Shown one piece after another: positions 1 to 8,147 of a stretch of 42,836 nucleotides of DNA. The DNA lies in assembly GCA_029940535.1 (NCBI GenBank), contig JAPYUM010000026.1, positions 1 to 42,836 of the forward strand. Direction: 5' to 3'. Within the stretch, counting starts at the first letter, position 1, and every line of letters starts with the position of its first letter. The notes beneath the pieces were generated by a model. The model was not told the origin of the DNA. It did no database searches and saw nothing but the letters and a program-made list of their open reading frames with translations. The stretch comes from Vicinamibacterales bacterium. GTDB taxonomy: Bacteria > Acidobacteriota > Vicinamibacteria > Vicinamibacterales > UBA8438. A program made the position numbers and the translations under genes.

Positions 1-215
1 AGAGCCTGCAGGCGGACGTCGAAGGCGATATTGAAGCGGTCGACAAGGTGCTGCGAATTACCCGCATCCGCGTCCGCTATCGCATCCAGATTCCAACCGG
101 GACCCGGGAAAAAGCGGAGCGGGCCGTGGCAACGCATCCCACGAAGTGTCCGGCCGCGAACAGTATCCGAGGCTGTATCGACCTGGACATTTCGGCGGAG
201 ATCGCCGAGGAGTAG
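1..215 (+). CDS. OsmC family protein, C-terminal part (gene starts before window)
   Basis: Reading from base 3, an open frame of 70 codons ends at TAG 213-215. The segment CPAANSIRGC is the signature around the second, conserved cysteine of OsmC/Ohr-type proteins, and the last strand (IDLDISAEIAEE) also fits the C-terminus of that family. OsmC-type proteins are small cytosolic thiol-dependent peroxidases that reduce organic hydroperoxides; some members have other roles. The 5' end, with the first cysteine, lies outside the window, so catalytic competence cannot be judged. The gene converges on the DUF4149 gene with a single base between the two stop codons. Confidence 0.8.
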   Translation, partial: SLQADVEGDIEAVDKVLRITRIRVRYRIQIPTGTREKAERAVATHPTKCPAANSIRGCIDLDISAEIAEE

Positions 216-216
216 C

Positions 217-714
217 CTACGCCAAGCGGGATTTGGCTTCCCAGTAGATCAGGGAGAGGCCGAAGCCCAAGTTGAGCAGCAGCAGCACGGTGGTTTGCGT
301 GTAGAGGTTCTCGTACCGGGCCGCGTAGTCGTTGTTGGCGGCGAGACTGGCGATGTTGGCCTCCATTTCGTCCTGCAGCCCGTCGAGCTGGCCGGTGACG
401 CCGAGCCCCGCGTAGAGACTGATGCACAGCATCAGCAGGACCGTGGCCACTCGGATACCGATGGCCGGCGGGCGGGGAGCTTTGTAGGTTAGCGTGCCCA
501 GACACCCCAGCAGCACCACCGCGGACCCGTATTCGAAGGACCGAAACCGTCTGAGCATCTCGCCGAAGACGTCGCCGGCCTCGAGGCGGCCGGCTGCCCC
601 GTGGTAAGTCTCCAGCACGTCGAAGATGGCTGGTGAGGCGAATGTCCCGAGGGCCACCATGCCCCCGACCCAGAACACGAGGGCAAGCAGATACAGAGAT
701 CGCAGGACGACCAT
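217..714 (-). CDS. DUF4149-type integral membrane protein
   Basis: The 165-residue protein has about four hydrophobic segments (near residues 5-25, 53-72, 80-100 and 138-158) and an N-terminus (LYLLALVFWVGGMVALGTF) typical of DUF4149/TMEM205-like inner-membrane proteins, whose biochemical role is unknown. The frame stays open far upstream because of the high GC, so the start is chosen at ATG 714-712 by family length. There is no Shine-Dalgarno sequence. Instead TATAAT lies on the minus strand at 726-721, six bases before the ATG, so the transcript may be leaderless. The gene is divergent from the DUF255 gene, with 21 bases between the start codons. Confidence 0.78.
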   Translation of the reverse strand: MVVLRSLYLLALVFWVGGMVALGTFASPAIFDVLETYHGAAGRLEAGDVFGEMLRRFRSFEYGSAVVLLGCLGTLTYKAPRPPAIGIRVATVLLMLCISLYAGLGVTGQLDGLQDEMEANIASLAANNDYAARYENLYTQTTVLLLLNLGFGLSLIYWEAKSRLA

Positions 715-720
715 GGGCGC

Positions 721-726
721 ATTATA
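721..726 (-). promoter_or_regulatory. Putative -10 box of a leaderless promoter
   Basis: TATAAT (minus strand) is followed by GCGCCC and then the ATG of the DUF4149 gene. A start about seven bases after the -10 box would fall on the A of the ATG. No convincing -35 hexamer is seen 17 bases upstream. Inference from sequence only. Confidence 0.4.
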
Positions 727-735
727 CGTGTCGTC

Positions 736-2253
736 ATGAGCCCCGAAGACGGCGAGATCAAGTGGCGGGACTGGACCGCTTCGACGTTCGCGTTCGCGGC
801 GGCCGAGCAGAAGCCGGTACTGCTGGCGATCGGGCCCGCATGGTGTCGGGGGACCGAGGAGATGCATCGTGTCAGCTACACGGACCCGGATGTGGTGCAG
901 GTCGTCACCGAACAGTTCGTCCCCGTCCGAGTGGACCCCGACCGTCGGCCCGATATCGGGGAGCGATACACGCTGGACGGGTGGCCCACCACCGCCTTTC
1001 TCACGCCGTCCGGCGTCTTGCTGGGGGGGGGAGGCCATCTCGACCCGGCGCGGCTGATCGTGGTCTTGCGGCAGGTGCGCGCCGCGTTCGCAGCCAGGCC
1101 AGACGCGGGTAACCCTGAAACCGATCCACCGTCTCGCGACGACGACGCCGCGCCGCTTGGCCTCGCATCGGCACGCCTGGATGCGGACGCGGCCGGACGG
1201 TGGTTCGACGACCAGCTCCGCACGCGGTTCGACCCGACCTGGGCCGGGTTCGGCCCCGGCCCGAAGCGCGCTCACACCTCCGCGTTGAAGGCCGCGCTCC
1301 TGCGGGGCCGGCACGCGTCGTCGTCTGGCGACCTCACCGACATCGTCAACAGAACGCTCGACGCCATCGCCGACGGCGGGCTCGTAGACACCGTCGAGGG
1401 CGGTTTCTTCCGGTACTGCGAGCAACCGGATTGGTCTCGACCCCACGTCGAGAAAGTGCTGACGCCCAATGCGCGGTTGGTTGATCTGTTCTTGACGGCA
1501 TCGCGCATCCTCGGTCGGTCGCACTATGCGAAACGGGCCGCCGACACGATTAGATTCATTCATGACACGCTCTCGGACGCCGACGGCGGGTTCTTTGCCA
1601 GTCAGCGCGCCGACCCCGACTATTCGGCGTTGACCACCACGCCGGAGCGCGAGCGCCACGGGGCGCCGCCGGTCGACCGGAGCGTGTATGTCGATGCGAC
1701 CGTCACCATGGCTTCGGCCTATGTCCTGGGGGCCGCGGTTCTGGCCGACAGCTCGCTGCTGGAGTTCGCCGCGACCGCGGTGGACCGCGTGGTGATGGAG
1801 ACGTATGCACGTGGAGGTGGCGTTGGCCACGTCGTCAACGGGCGGCCACCGATACGCGGGCTGCTGAGCGACCAGGTAGCGGCGAGCGCGGCCTTGTTGG
1901 ATCTGTACGAGGCCAGCGGACAGGACGTCTATTTGGACATGCCGCAGGAACTGATGGCGTACTGCCAACAGGAGATGTGGGACGAGGGTGATGGTTTTCG
2001 GGACCGAATCCGTGGGTCTTCCGATCACAGCCCACCGATCGGTCTGCTGCGCGAGCCGCACCGACCGTTCGCGCTCAACTGTGACGCGGCCGTCGTCCTG
2101 GGCCGTCTCGCGGCCCTGACCGACCAGACGCACTACCGCGAGCAGGCCCTCCGGGTCCTCGCCAGCCAGACGTCCGTGTACCAGGCCCGCGGTCTGGACG
2201 GCGCGGACTACATCCTGGCGCTCGAGCAGCTTCAGACCCTGGCGGGACCCTGA
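736..2253 (+). CDS. DUF255 (YyaL/SSP411-like) thioredoxin-fold protein, short form
   Basis: The 505-residue protein starts with a thioredoxin-like DUF255 region (about residues 8-115, with VPVRVDPDRRPDIGERY and GWPTTAFLTPSG). It continues into the alpha/alpha-barrel-like region of the YyaL/spermatogenesis-associated-protein-20 family (GGFFRYCEQPDWSRPHVEKV; YVDATVTMASAYVLGAA). The family is cytosolic and its substrate is unknown. Two things are odd. The usual CHWCH-type redox site is reduced to AWCRGTEEMHR with one cysteine. The protein is also shorter than the roughly 650-700 residues of full-length YyaL. ATG 736 is used; the ribosome-binding site is weak. Confidence 0.8.
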   Translation: MSPEDGEIKWRDWTASTFAFAAAEQKPVLLAIGPAWCRGTEEMHRVSYTDPDVVQVVTEQFVPVRVDPDRRPDIGERYTLDGWPTTAFLTPSGVLLGGGGHLDPARLIVVLRQVRAAFAARPDAGNPETDPPSRDDDAAPLGLASARLDADAAGRWFDDQLRTRFDPTWAGFGPGPKRAHTSALKAALLRGRHASSSGDLTDIVNRTLDAIADGGLVDTVEGGFFRYCEQPDWSRPHVEKVLTPNARLVDLFLTASRILGRSHYAKRAADTIRFIHDTLSDADGGFFASQRADPDYSALTTTPERERHGAPPVDRSVYVDATVTMASAYVLGAAVLADSSLLEFAATAVDRVVMETYARGGGVGHVVNGRPPIRGLLSDQVAASAALLDLYEASGQDVYLDMPQELMAYCQQEMWDEGDGFRDRIRGSSDHSPPIGLLREPHRPFALNCDAAVVLGRLAALTDQTHYREQALRVLASQTSVYQARGLDGADYILALEQLQTLAGP

Positions 2254-2347
2254 TTCTGACCGGTCCGCGGCGCGGACGACAGGTGTTTCTGGCCATCGAT
2301 TCCCCGGTCTCGGGACCGTCTGCCACCCGTGCTACACTTCGTGGCCC

Positions 2348-2353
2348 GGAGGA
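2348..2353 (+). promoter_or_regulatory. Ribosome binding site deciding a TTG start of transketolase
   Basis: GGAGGA lies five bases before TTG 2359. Upstream in-frame GTG codons (2329, 2341) have no such site, so TTG 2359 is preferred. TACACT at 2333-2338 could be a -10 box, which would also exclude the upstream GTGs. Confidence 0.6.
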
Positions 2354-2358
2354 CCCCT

Positions 2359-4263
2359 TTGCCAGTAGATCGCACTCCCCAGCTACCCGCTCTTCGTAAC
2401 ATCGCCACCCGGCTCCGTATCGAGTCGGTGCGTGCGACCGCCACCGCCGGCAGCGGACATCCCACGAGCTGTTGCTCGGCCGCGGAGATCGTAGCTGCCC
2501 TGTTTTTTGCCCAGATGCGGTTCGACCCGCACGATCCCGCGTGCGAGGACAACGACCGTTTTGTGCTGTCGAAAGGCCATGCCGCACCCATTCTGTATGC
2601 GGCGTGGGCCGAAGCGGGCGTGATCTCGCGCGACCAACTCTCGTCACTGCGGGACATTGATTCCGACCTCGAAGGGCATCCCACCCCGAGATTGCCGTTC
2701 GTCGACGTGGCCACCGGGTCGCTCGGTCAAGGCATCTGTGCCGCGGTCGGCACGGCGCTCAATGCCCGTCGCATCGGGTCAAGCTACCGCACCTACGTGT
2801 TACTCGGTGACGGGGAGTCGGCCGAAGGATCGGTGTGGGAGGCCGCCCAGACGGCGGCCAGGATGGGGCTCGACAACCTGTGCACCATCATCGATGTGAA
2901 CGCGCTGGGCCAGAGCCGCGACACGCAGTGGGGCCACGACATGGAGTCCTATGCGGCCCGGTGGCGCGCGTTCGGCTGGCACACCCTGGTCGTGGATGGT
3001 CACGATCTGGTGGCCGTGCTGGCGGCACTGGACGAGGCGGCCGAGACGAGCGAACGTCCGACGATGGTATTGGCGCGCACCCTCAAGGGCAAGGGGATCT
3101 CGTTCGTCGAAGGCCGAGACGGGTGGCACGGCAAACCGCTGATGGGCGAGAACTTGGCGCGCGCGCTGAGCGAGCTCGAGGGACAACTCGGGGCGCCGAC
3201 CGACAATCCTCCCATTCCGGCCGCGCCGCGCCGCGGAGACGCGTCGTCGCCACCTCCGGCATCGCCTACCCCGTTAGACGTCGCGGCCGTCCAATTGCCC
3301 GCGTATGAGGCGGGGAGCACGGTTGCGACTCGTGAAGCGTATGGCGCCGCTCTGGCGGCGTTGGGGAGCAGCGACACGCGCGTGGTGGCGCTGGATGCCG
3401 ATGTCAAGAATTCGACGTTCAGTGACAAGTTCGAGAAGCAGCATCCCGACCGCTTCTATCAGATGTTCATTGCCGAGCAGGTCATGGTGGGGGCGGCACT
3501 CGGGTTGGCCAGTCGCGGCGCCATTCCGTTCCCGTCGACGTTCGCCTGTTTTCTCACCCGCGCGTCCGACTTCATCCGCATGGGTGGCATCGGCAACGTC
3601 AACATCAAACTGGCCGGGTCGCACGCCGGTATCTCGATCGGTGAAGACGGTCCCTCGCAGATGGCGTTGGAAGACCTCGCCATGATGCGCGCGGTGCCCG
3701 AGTGTGTCGTCCTGTACCCCTGTGACGCGGTCAGCGCCGGCCGTCTCGTGCTGGCCTCGGCCGCCCATTCCGGGATGACCTACATGCGGACGTCACGCCC
3801 CAAGACGCCGATTCTCTATGCCGAGACCGACGAGTTCGTCATTGGTGGGTCGAAGGTGTTGCGCGAGAGCCCGGATGATGTGGCGACGGTGGTCGCGGCC
3901 GGCGTGACGGTGTTTGAGGCGCTCAAGGCCCACGAGGAACTGCTCGTCGCCGGTGTCCATCTCCGGGTCATAGACGCCTACTGCGTGCAGCCGATCGACG
4001 CCGAGACGATGGTTCGAGCGGGCACGGCGACCGGTTCGCGTCTTATCACGGTAGAGGATCACTACGCCGCGGGCGGACTGGGCGACGCCGTGAGCGATGC
4101 TGTCGCGACGCATGGCATCACCGTGACGCGATTGGCGGTGCGGGCCGTGCCGCGGAGCGGCAAGGGTGCCCAGCTGCTCGACCGTTTCGGCATCTCGTCG
4201 AAGCAGATCGTGGCCGCAGTCCACGCTCAGGTCGCGGCGGCGTCCGACACGCCGGCAGGATAG
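2359..4263 (+). CDS. tkt: Transketolase, animal-type single-chain enzyme
   Basis: This is a thiamine-diphosphate enzyme moving two-carbon ketol units in the non-oxidative pentose phosphate pathway; cytosolic. From the TTG start it has 634 residues in the usual order: N-terminal TPP domain (AGSGHPTSCCSAAEI, SKGHAAPILYA, the GDGESAEG metal-diphosphate motif), pyrimidine domain (VKNSTFSDKF, IAEQ with the catalytic-type Glu, SIGEDGPSQMALEDLAM) and C-terminal domain (TVEDHYAAGGLGDAV). These motifs are closer to vertebrate TKT than to E. coli TktA, and the length also fits that type. A low-complexity linker rich in Pro/Ser (about residues 285-305) joins the first two domains. It stands alone; neighbours are not pentose phosphate genes. 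Confidence 0.93.
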   Translation: MPVDRTPQLPALRNIATRLRIESVRATATAGSGHPTSCCSAAEIVAALFFAQMRFDPHDPACEDNDRFVLSKGHAAPILYAAWAEAGVISRDQLSSLRDIDSDLEGHPTPRLPFVDVATGSLGQGICAAVGTALNARRIGSSYRTYVLLGDGESAEGSVWEAAQTAARMGLDNLCTIIDVNALGQSRDTQWGHDMESYAARWRAFGWHTLVVDGHDLVAVLAALDEAAETSERPTMVLARTLKGKGISFVEGRDGWHGKPLMGENLARALSELEGQLGAPTDNPPIPAAPRRGDASSPPPASPTPLDVAAVQLPAYEAGSTVATREAYGAALAALGSSDTRVVALDADVKNSTFSDKFEKQHPDRFYQMFIAEQVMVGAALGLASRGAIPFPSTFACFLTRASDFIRMGGIGNVNIKLAGSHAGISIGEDGPSQMALEDLAMMRAVPECVVLYPCDAVSAGRLVLASAAHSGMTYMRTSRPKTPILYAETDEFVIGGSKVLRESPDDVATVVAAGVTVFEALKAHEELLVAGVHLRVIDAYCVQPIDAETMVRAGTATGSRLITVEDHYAAGGLGDAVSDAVATHGITVTRLAVRAVPRSGKGAQLLDRFGISSKQIVAAVHAQVAAASDTPAG

Positions 4264-4311
4264 GCCGCAAGTTTTCTACGCGGCCGGCGCCATATCGACT
4301 CGCACGAGGCG

Positions 4312-4317
4312 TAGAAT
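4312..4317 (+). promoter_or_regulatory. Putative -10 box upstream of gamma-glutamyltransferase
   Basis: TAGAAT lies 42 bases before the ATG of the downstream gene, which is preceded by an AAGGAA ribosome-binding site. No clear -35 box is visible. Confidence 0.3.
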
Positions 4318-4358
4318 GGCGAGGTCCGCAACCACTCCGTCACAGTGAAGGAAATGCC

Positions 4359-6080
4359 ATGTCCATGAAATCTGACCGCGTGCGCGCCGTGTTTGGGGTC
4401 TGCGGCCTGGCTGCGGCCGTCTGTGCGGGCACCCTGGTGATGGCGCAGAGCCGCAATCAGGATGGCAACGGGCAGGCGCTGGGGCACGGCTACTCTCGGC
4501 CCGCGCGTAGTCCCCACGGCAGCCGGTCGGAGGTCATCGCCCCGCATGGCATGGTGGCGGCTTCTCATCCGCTGGCCGCGCAGGTGGGCATCGACATCCT
4601 CAAAGCCGGTGGCAATGCTATCGACGCCGCGGTGGCGGTCAACGCGGTTCTTGGCCTCGTCGAACCGCATATGAACGGGGTTGGTGGCGACCTGTTCGCC
4701 ATTGTCTGGGACAACGACACGCAGCAGCTCTACGGACTCAACGCCACGGGCCGGTCGCCGTACGAGATCAATCGGCAGGTCTTTGCCCGTCAGAATTTGG
4801 AGCGCGTACCCGGGACGGGGCCGCTCACGTGGACGGTGCCCGGTGCGGTTGATGGATGGGACCAGCTGCTCACACGGTTCGGGACGATGGGTTTCCCCGA
4901 GGTGCTCGCGCCGGCCATCGCCTACGCGCGTGACGGGTTCCCCGTGAGCGAGATCATCCAGGGGCAATGGGCGGCGTCGGAAGACTCGTTGGCCCAGTGG
5001 CCCACGTCGGCTGCCACCTACCTTCCCAACGGTCGACCGCCGGCCGTTGGCGAGGTGTTCAAGAACCCCGGGCTGGTCCGGACCTACGAGGCGATCGCCC
5101 GGGGCGGCCGTGACGCTTTCTACCGGGGCGAGATCGCCCGGAAGATCGTCGCCTTCAGTGAATCGAACGGCGGCTACTACACCGCGCGTGATTTCGAGGA
5201 CCACACCTCCGCCTGGGTGGACCCGGTCACGACGAGCTACCGGGGGCATGACATCTGGGAGATCCCCCCCAACAGTTCTGGCATCGTGGCGCTGATGATG
5301 CTCAACATCCTGGAGGGCTACGACATGGCGGCTCTGGGACAAAACTCGGCCGCCGCGATTCATCGCATCGTCGAGGCGAAGAAGCTTGCCTTCGCCGATC
5401 GTGATCGTTTCGTGGCCGATTCTGACGCCAACCGACTGCCGGTCTCGGAACTGATCTCGAAAGCGTACGGGGACACGCGACGCGCGCTCATCGACCCGAC
5501 GCGAGCCTCGCAGTCCGTCAGCGCCGGCGATCCGACGGAGACTGTCTATCTCACGGTGGTCGACAAGGATCGGAACGCCATTTCGCTCATCGAGAGCATC
5601 TTCGGCGGGTTCGGGTCCAAGGTCGTGCCGGGGGATCTCGGCTTCGCCCTCCAGAACCGTGGCTCAGGCTTCTCGCTCGAACCGGGGCACTTCAATGCGC
5701 TCGAGCCGCACAAACGGTCGCTGCACACCAACATGCCAGCGTTCGTGACCAAGGATGGGAAGCCGTGGTTGTCCTTCGGCGTGATGGGCGGCGACATGCA
5801 GCCGCAAGGTCATACCCAGGTGCTGTCGAACATCATCGATTTCGGCATGAATCTGCAGGAAGCGGGCGACGCCGCCCGAGTGCGCCACGGCGGCAGCGTC
5901 ATGGTGGAACCGGGAGTCACGGATGACGTGATTGCCGAACTGGAGCGGATGGGACACCGGGTACGTCGCGCCGGCGGCGGCGGCATGGGCGGCTACCAGG
6001 CCATCATGATCAACCCCGAGACCGGCATGCTGCATGGTGGCACCGACCCGCGCAAGGATGGGGTCGTGCTCGGGTACTAG
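4359..6080 (+). CDS. ggt: Gamma-glutamyltransferase family protein, exported
   Basis: An N-terminal nucleophile hydrolase of the gamma-glutamyltranspeptidase family, which cleaves or transfers gamma-glutamyl groups (for example from glutathione) in the periplasm. The first 30 or so residues form a Sec signal peptide ending near VMAQS. Family landmarks are GGNAIDAAVAVN, NGVGGD and PGAVDGW in the large-subunit half, and SFGVMGGDMQPQGH near the C-terminus. The self-cleavage nucleophile is predicted at Thr395 in ETVYLTVVD, in place of the TTHxSVVD of E. coli Ggt, a variant seen in many family members. Length (573 residues) is normal. AAGGAA precedes the ATG. Substrate preference is not evident. 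Confidence 0.9.
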   Translation: MSMKSDRVRAVFGVCGLAAAVCAGTLVMAQSRNQDGNGQALGHGYSRPARSPHGSRSEVIAPHGMVAASHPLAAQVGIDILKAGGNAIDAAVAVNAVLGLVEPHMNGVGGDLFAIVWDNDTQQLYGLNATGRSPYEINRQVFARQNLERVPGTGPLTWTVPGAVDGWDQLLTRFGTMGFPEVLAPAIAYARDGFPVSEIIQGQWAASEDSLAQWPTSAATYLPNGRPPAVGEVFKNPGLVRTYEAIARGGRDAFYRGEIARKIVAFSESNGGYYTARDFEDHTSAWVDPVTTSYRGHDIWEIPPNSSGIVALMMLNILEGYDMAALGQNSAAAIHRIVEAKKLAFADRDRFVADSDANRLPVSELISKAYGDTRRALIDPTRASQSVSAGDPTETVYLTVVDKDRNAISLIESIFGGFGSKVVPGDLGFALQNRGSGFSLEPGHFNALEPHKRSLHTNMPAFVTKDGKPWLSFGVMGGDMQPQGHTQVLSNIIDFGMNLQEAGDAARVRHGGSVMVEPGVTDDVIAELERMGHRVRRAGGGGMGGYQAIMINPETGMLHGGTDPRKDGVVLGY

Positions 6081-6137
6081 CGGACCGATCGGGCGGTGGT
6101 TGGTATTGCTCCAGTCGTTCGGAGTGCGGTCCCGCCG

Positions 6138-6479
6138 CTAGCTGCAAACGCTTGTTTGGCAGGAAAGACGGTCAGCGTCCCGCTGCAACCCGTGGTTAGC
6201 CGTTGACCCCTTCGTCCGGTTGTCCACATACCGCACGTCCGGAATCTCGGAAAAGTCGGAATCCTGGGTCCATAGAGTGGCGTCCCAGGCCCTGGCGGTG
6301 GCCAGCATAATGGAGTCGGCCATCGGGATCTTCAGTTCGTGGCTAAGCCGGGCCGCTGATAGCGCCACCGGCGCTGAAAGGTCAGAGATCGTGCCCTGCT
6401 GCATCGTCGCGACGGCCTGCAGGGCCTCACCTTCTGCACTTTGTTGAAGGACGAGCTTGAAGACTTCATATAAACTCAC
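6138..6479 (-). pseudogene. Truncated PIN-domain (VapC-type) toxin gene
   Basis: The frame keeps the second half of a PIN-domain RNase toxin (SLYEVFKLVLQQ, then MADSIMLATARAWDATLWTQDSDF with the last acidic residues of the active site). About 50 N-terminal residues with the first catalytic Asp are missing. An in-frame stop lies about ten codons upstream of the first possible start (GTG at 6479). No antitoxin gene is adjacent. The last 25 or so residues after VRYVD are not typical and may be read-through. A remnant, probably inactive. Confidence 0.65.
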
Positions 6480-6629
6480 CCCGGTCCGTCGTCGTTCGCC
6501 TGCAACTATTTATTACCGCTTGGTTTAGGTGGTAGAGCGGAGGCTCCAAAGGGTCGGATTGGCGCTCGATCTGCGCCTCAATAATGCGACCAGGGGTCTC
6601 GCCGCGGCGAGTCTTGACCTGGCAGCCTG

Positions 6630-6857
6630 TTACCTGACGCGGGTGGCCGACCACTCCGCGGTACCATCGTCCGTCCGCACGGTCCCGGTCATGGTGGTGT
6701 CGTCGACACGGCCCCGGTAACTGGCGGTGCCGATGATGACGGGAGCAGGTTGTCCGCTCGCGCCTGTGGGTGAGAGGAGGAGGATGCCGACAGCCATCGC
6801 CGCGCACAGCCGCCGCCGCTGGCGATCCCGTTGACCCCGACCTGGTACCTCAGCCAT
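6630..6857 (-). CDS. Small exported hypothetical protein
   Basis: An open frame of 75 residues starts at ATG 6857 with a basic N-terminus (RGQRDRQRRR), a hydrophobic stretch (MAVGILLLSPTGASG) and a probable signal cleavage before QPAP. The mature part (GRVDDTTMTGTVRT..EWSATRVR) looks like the last beta-strands of exported domains ending in a W-x-A-T-R motif, so it may be the tail of a longer decayed gene fused to a signal peptide. The start overlaps the end of the vapC-type gene by 8 bases on the same strand. No function can be assigned. Confidence 0.4.
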   Translation of the reverse strand: MAEVPGRGQRDRQRRRLCAAMAVGILLLSPTGASGQPAPVIIGTASYRGRVDDTTMTGTVRTDDGTAEWSATRVR

Positions 6858-7263
6858 CACGTGGTAGCAGACGCGGGTGACCGGCGATCGTGACGGCGCC
6901 GAAGTGTTGGAGGTCCAGGGTGGCGATCGCCTCCGCCCGGAGGCGCTCCGCTGTGGCGATGACAACCGCATCCACCAGCCCGAGACGGAGGTCGGCGTAC
7001 CGCTTGCAAATCAACGCGGCCGCCTCGATGTCAGTCTGTCGTCCCCACTCGACCCCGAACGCGCCATGAGCCAGGTCGGCGAGAAACACCGCCTGCGCCG
7101 CCGGGCCGAGCTGGGTTGTCACCAGGAAGTCGACCTCGGGCAGAATCGCCCCGGGCAGTACCCACGCGTCAGGGTCACTCAGGTAGAGCTCGCGTAGCGG
7201 TTTGTGGTGCCGGTCGTCGGAATCCAGCAGCGCGACGACCGCTCCGGTGTCGGCGACGATCAC
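6850..7263 (-). CDS. vapC: VapC-type PIN-domain toxin ribonuclease
   Basis: A 137-residue single PIN domain, normal for VapC: Mg-dependent RNases that block translation until neutralised by their antitoxin. Acidic active-site residues are visible at Asp5 (MIVADTGAVVALLD), Glu43/44 (LPEVDFLV) and Asp near residue 97 (LGLVDAVVIATAERL). The start is GTG 7263, and its last bases overlap the antitoxin stop (GTGA), the usual translational coupling of an antitoxin-toxin operon. The gene appears intact, unlike the vapC remnant 370 bases away. Confidence 0.85.
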   Translation of the reverse strand: MIVADTGAVVALLDSDDRHHKPLRELYLSDPDAWVLPGAILPEVDFLVTTQLGPAAQAVFLADLAHGAFGVEWGRQTDIEAAALICKRYADLRLGLVDAVVIATAERLRAEAIATLDLQHFGAVTIAGHPRLLPRDG

Positions 7264-7487
7264 GGTTCACCCAGACCTGTGAGCCGCTCCTCAGCGCGCT
7301 CGCCGAGGTCGTCGCGCCCGCTCGAGAACGCGCCGATCGACCGAGCCACCCGTGTGGCGGCGTGCCGTTTCGTGTACTCGGCCACCGCCTCGCGTATCAG
7401 CTCCGCCGACGGTCGCTGTTGTTCGGCGGCCAGTCGCTTCAGACGACGGTAGTCGTCTGGATCAAGATAGACAGTCGTTTTCTCCAT
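7260..7487 (-). CDS. Ribbon-helix-helix antitoxin of the VapBC-type pair
   Basis: The 75-residue protein begins MEKTTVYLDPDDYRRLKRLA, a classic ribbon-helix-helix (CopG/MetJ-like) DNA-binding N-terminus. A charged C-terminal tail would wrap the toxin. It precedes and overlaps the toxin by 4 bases. RHH antitoxins repress their own operon, and an inverted repeat lies across this gene's start codon (7484-7504). Confidence 0.82.
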   Translation of the reverse strand: MEKTTVYLDPDDYRRLKRLAAEQQRPSAELIREAVAEYTKRHAATRVARSIGAFSSGRDDLGERAEERLTGLGEP

Positions 7488-7504
7488 ATGCCTGACACAT
7501 ATGG
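7484..7504. promoter_or_regulatory. Inverted-repeat operator over the antitoxin start
   Basis: CCATATG, a 7-base spacer, then CATATGG: a perfect 7+7 inverted repeat. The left arm contains the ATG of the RHH antitoxin, the position expected for an autoregulatory operator of a toxin-antitoxin operon. Confidence 0.55.
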
Positions 7505-7538
7505 TAGCCCGGTATCGAGCGCGTGGCGGGTCGGCGAT

Positions 7539-8147
7539 CTACCGGACTTCTGGCCCCCCGCGCCGGTCGTCGCGGACGAATCGGTCGCGCGCCGGCATGA
7601 CCACGGCGGGGAGGGTCCGCGCGTCCATGACCGCCTCGGTGGTGATGATGTCGTTCTTGGCCAGAATCCAGGCGACCAGCCCGTAGACCTGCGGGGCGGT
7701 CAGCGAGCCCGGCGCGTTCCGTGGCATGGCCCGGTTGATGTAGTCGTAGAGGGTTGTGGCATAGGGCCAGTAGTTCCCAACCGTCGAACGGTTGCTGCTC
7801 GGATCGCGACCGACGACCGGCGCGGCGGTGCCTCCTTCGCCGTCCGGTCCGTGACAACCGCGGCACGTCCGGGTCCAGGTCCGCGCCCCGTCCGCGGCGG
7901 TGCCGCTGCCCTCCGGGAGTCCAGTGCCGTCAGGCATGACGTCAATGTCGAGGGCCTCGATCTCGCTCGTAGTCGCGGGCCGGCCCAGCCCAAAGCTGTC
8001 CGGGTGGTCCGAGGGCGGCGACGGCTGTTGTCCCGCCGCGGCGGGCGCCGCCACCCACAGTCCGCCAATGATCCCCACGACCCCGACCCACCCGACCACG
8101 TCGGCACGCCTCGTCGACTCCGAACCGCCCGTGCGCGGGCGCCTCAC
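7539..8147 (-). CDS. SoxD-like monoheme cytochrome c partner of the molybdoenzyme
   Basis: The exported protein of 202 residues has a signal sequence (VGVVGIIGGLWVAAPAAAG) and one heme c site, CRGCHG. Surrounding blocks (GLGRPATTSEI, DIDVMPDGTGLPEGSG, VGNYWPYATTLYDYINRAMP, and a MDARTLPAVVMPARD tail) match the cytochrome subunit SoxD of SoxCD sulfane dehydrogenase. It would pass electrons from the molybdenum centre to the respiratory chain. GTG 8147 overlaps the stop of the upstream soxC-like gene (GTGA), so the two are coupled. Classical SoxD has two hemes; only one is present here, as in SorB-like partners. Confidence 0.82.
   Translation of the reverse strand: MRRPRTGGSESTRRADVVGWVGVVGIIGGLWVAAPAAAGQQPSPPSDHPDSFGLGRPATTSEIEALDIDVMPDGTGLPEGSGTAADGARTWTRTCRGCHGPDGEGGTAAPVVGRDPSSNRSTVGNYWPYATTLYDYINRAMPRNAPGSLTAPQVYGLVAWILAKNDIITTEAVMDARTLPAVVMPARDRFVRDDRRGGPEVR

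Noticed and set aside
217-2133. A 638-codon minus-strand open frame across 217-2133
   Set aside because: Only the last 165 codons encode a recognisable (DUF4149) protein; the rest is the antisense of the DUF255 gene, with Arg/Val-rich composition typical of shadow frames in high-GC DNA.
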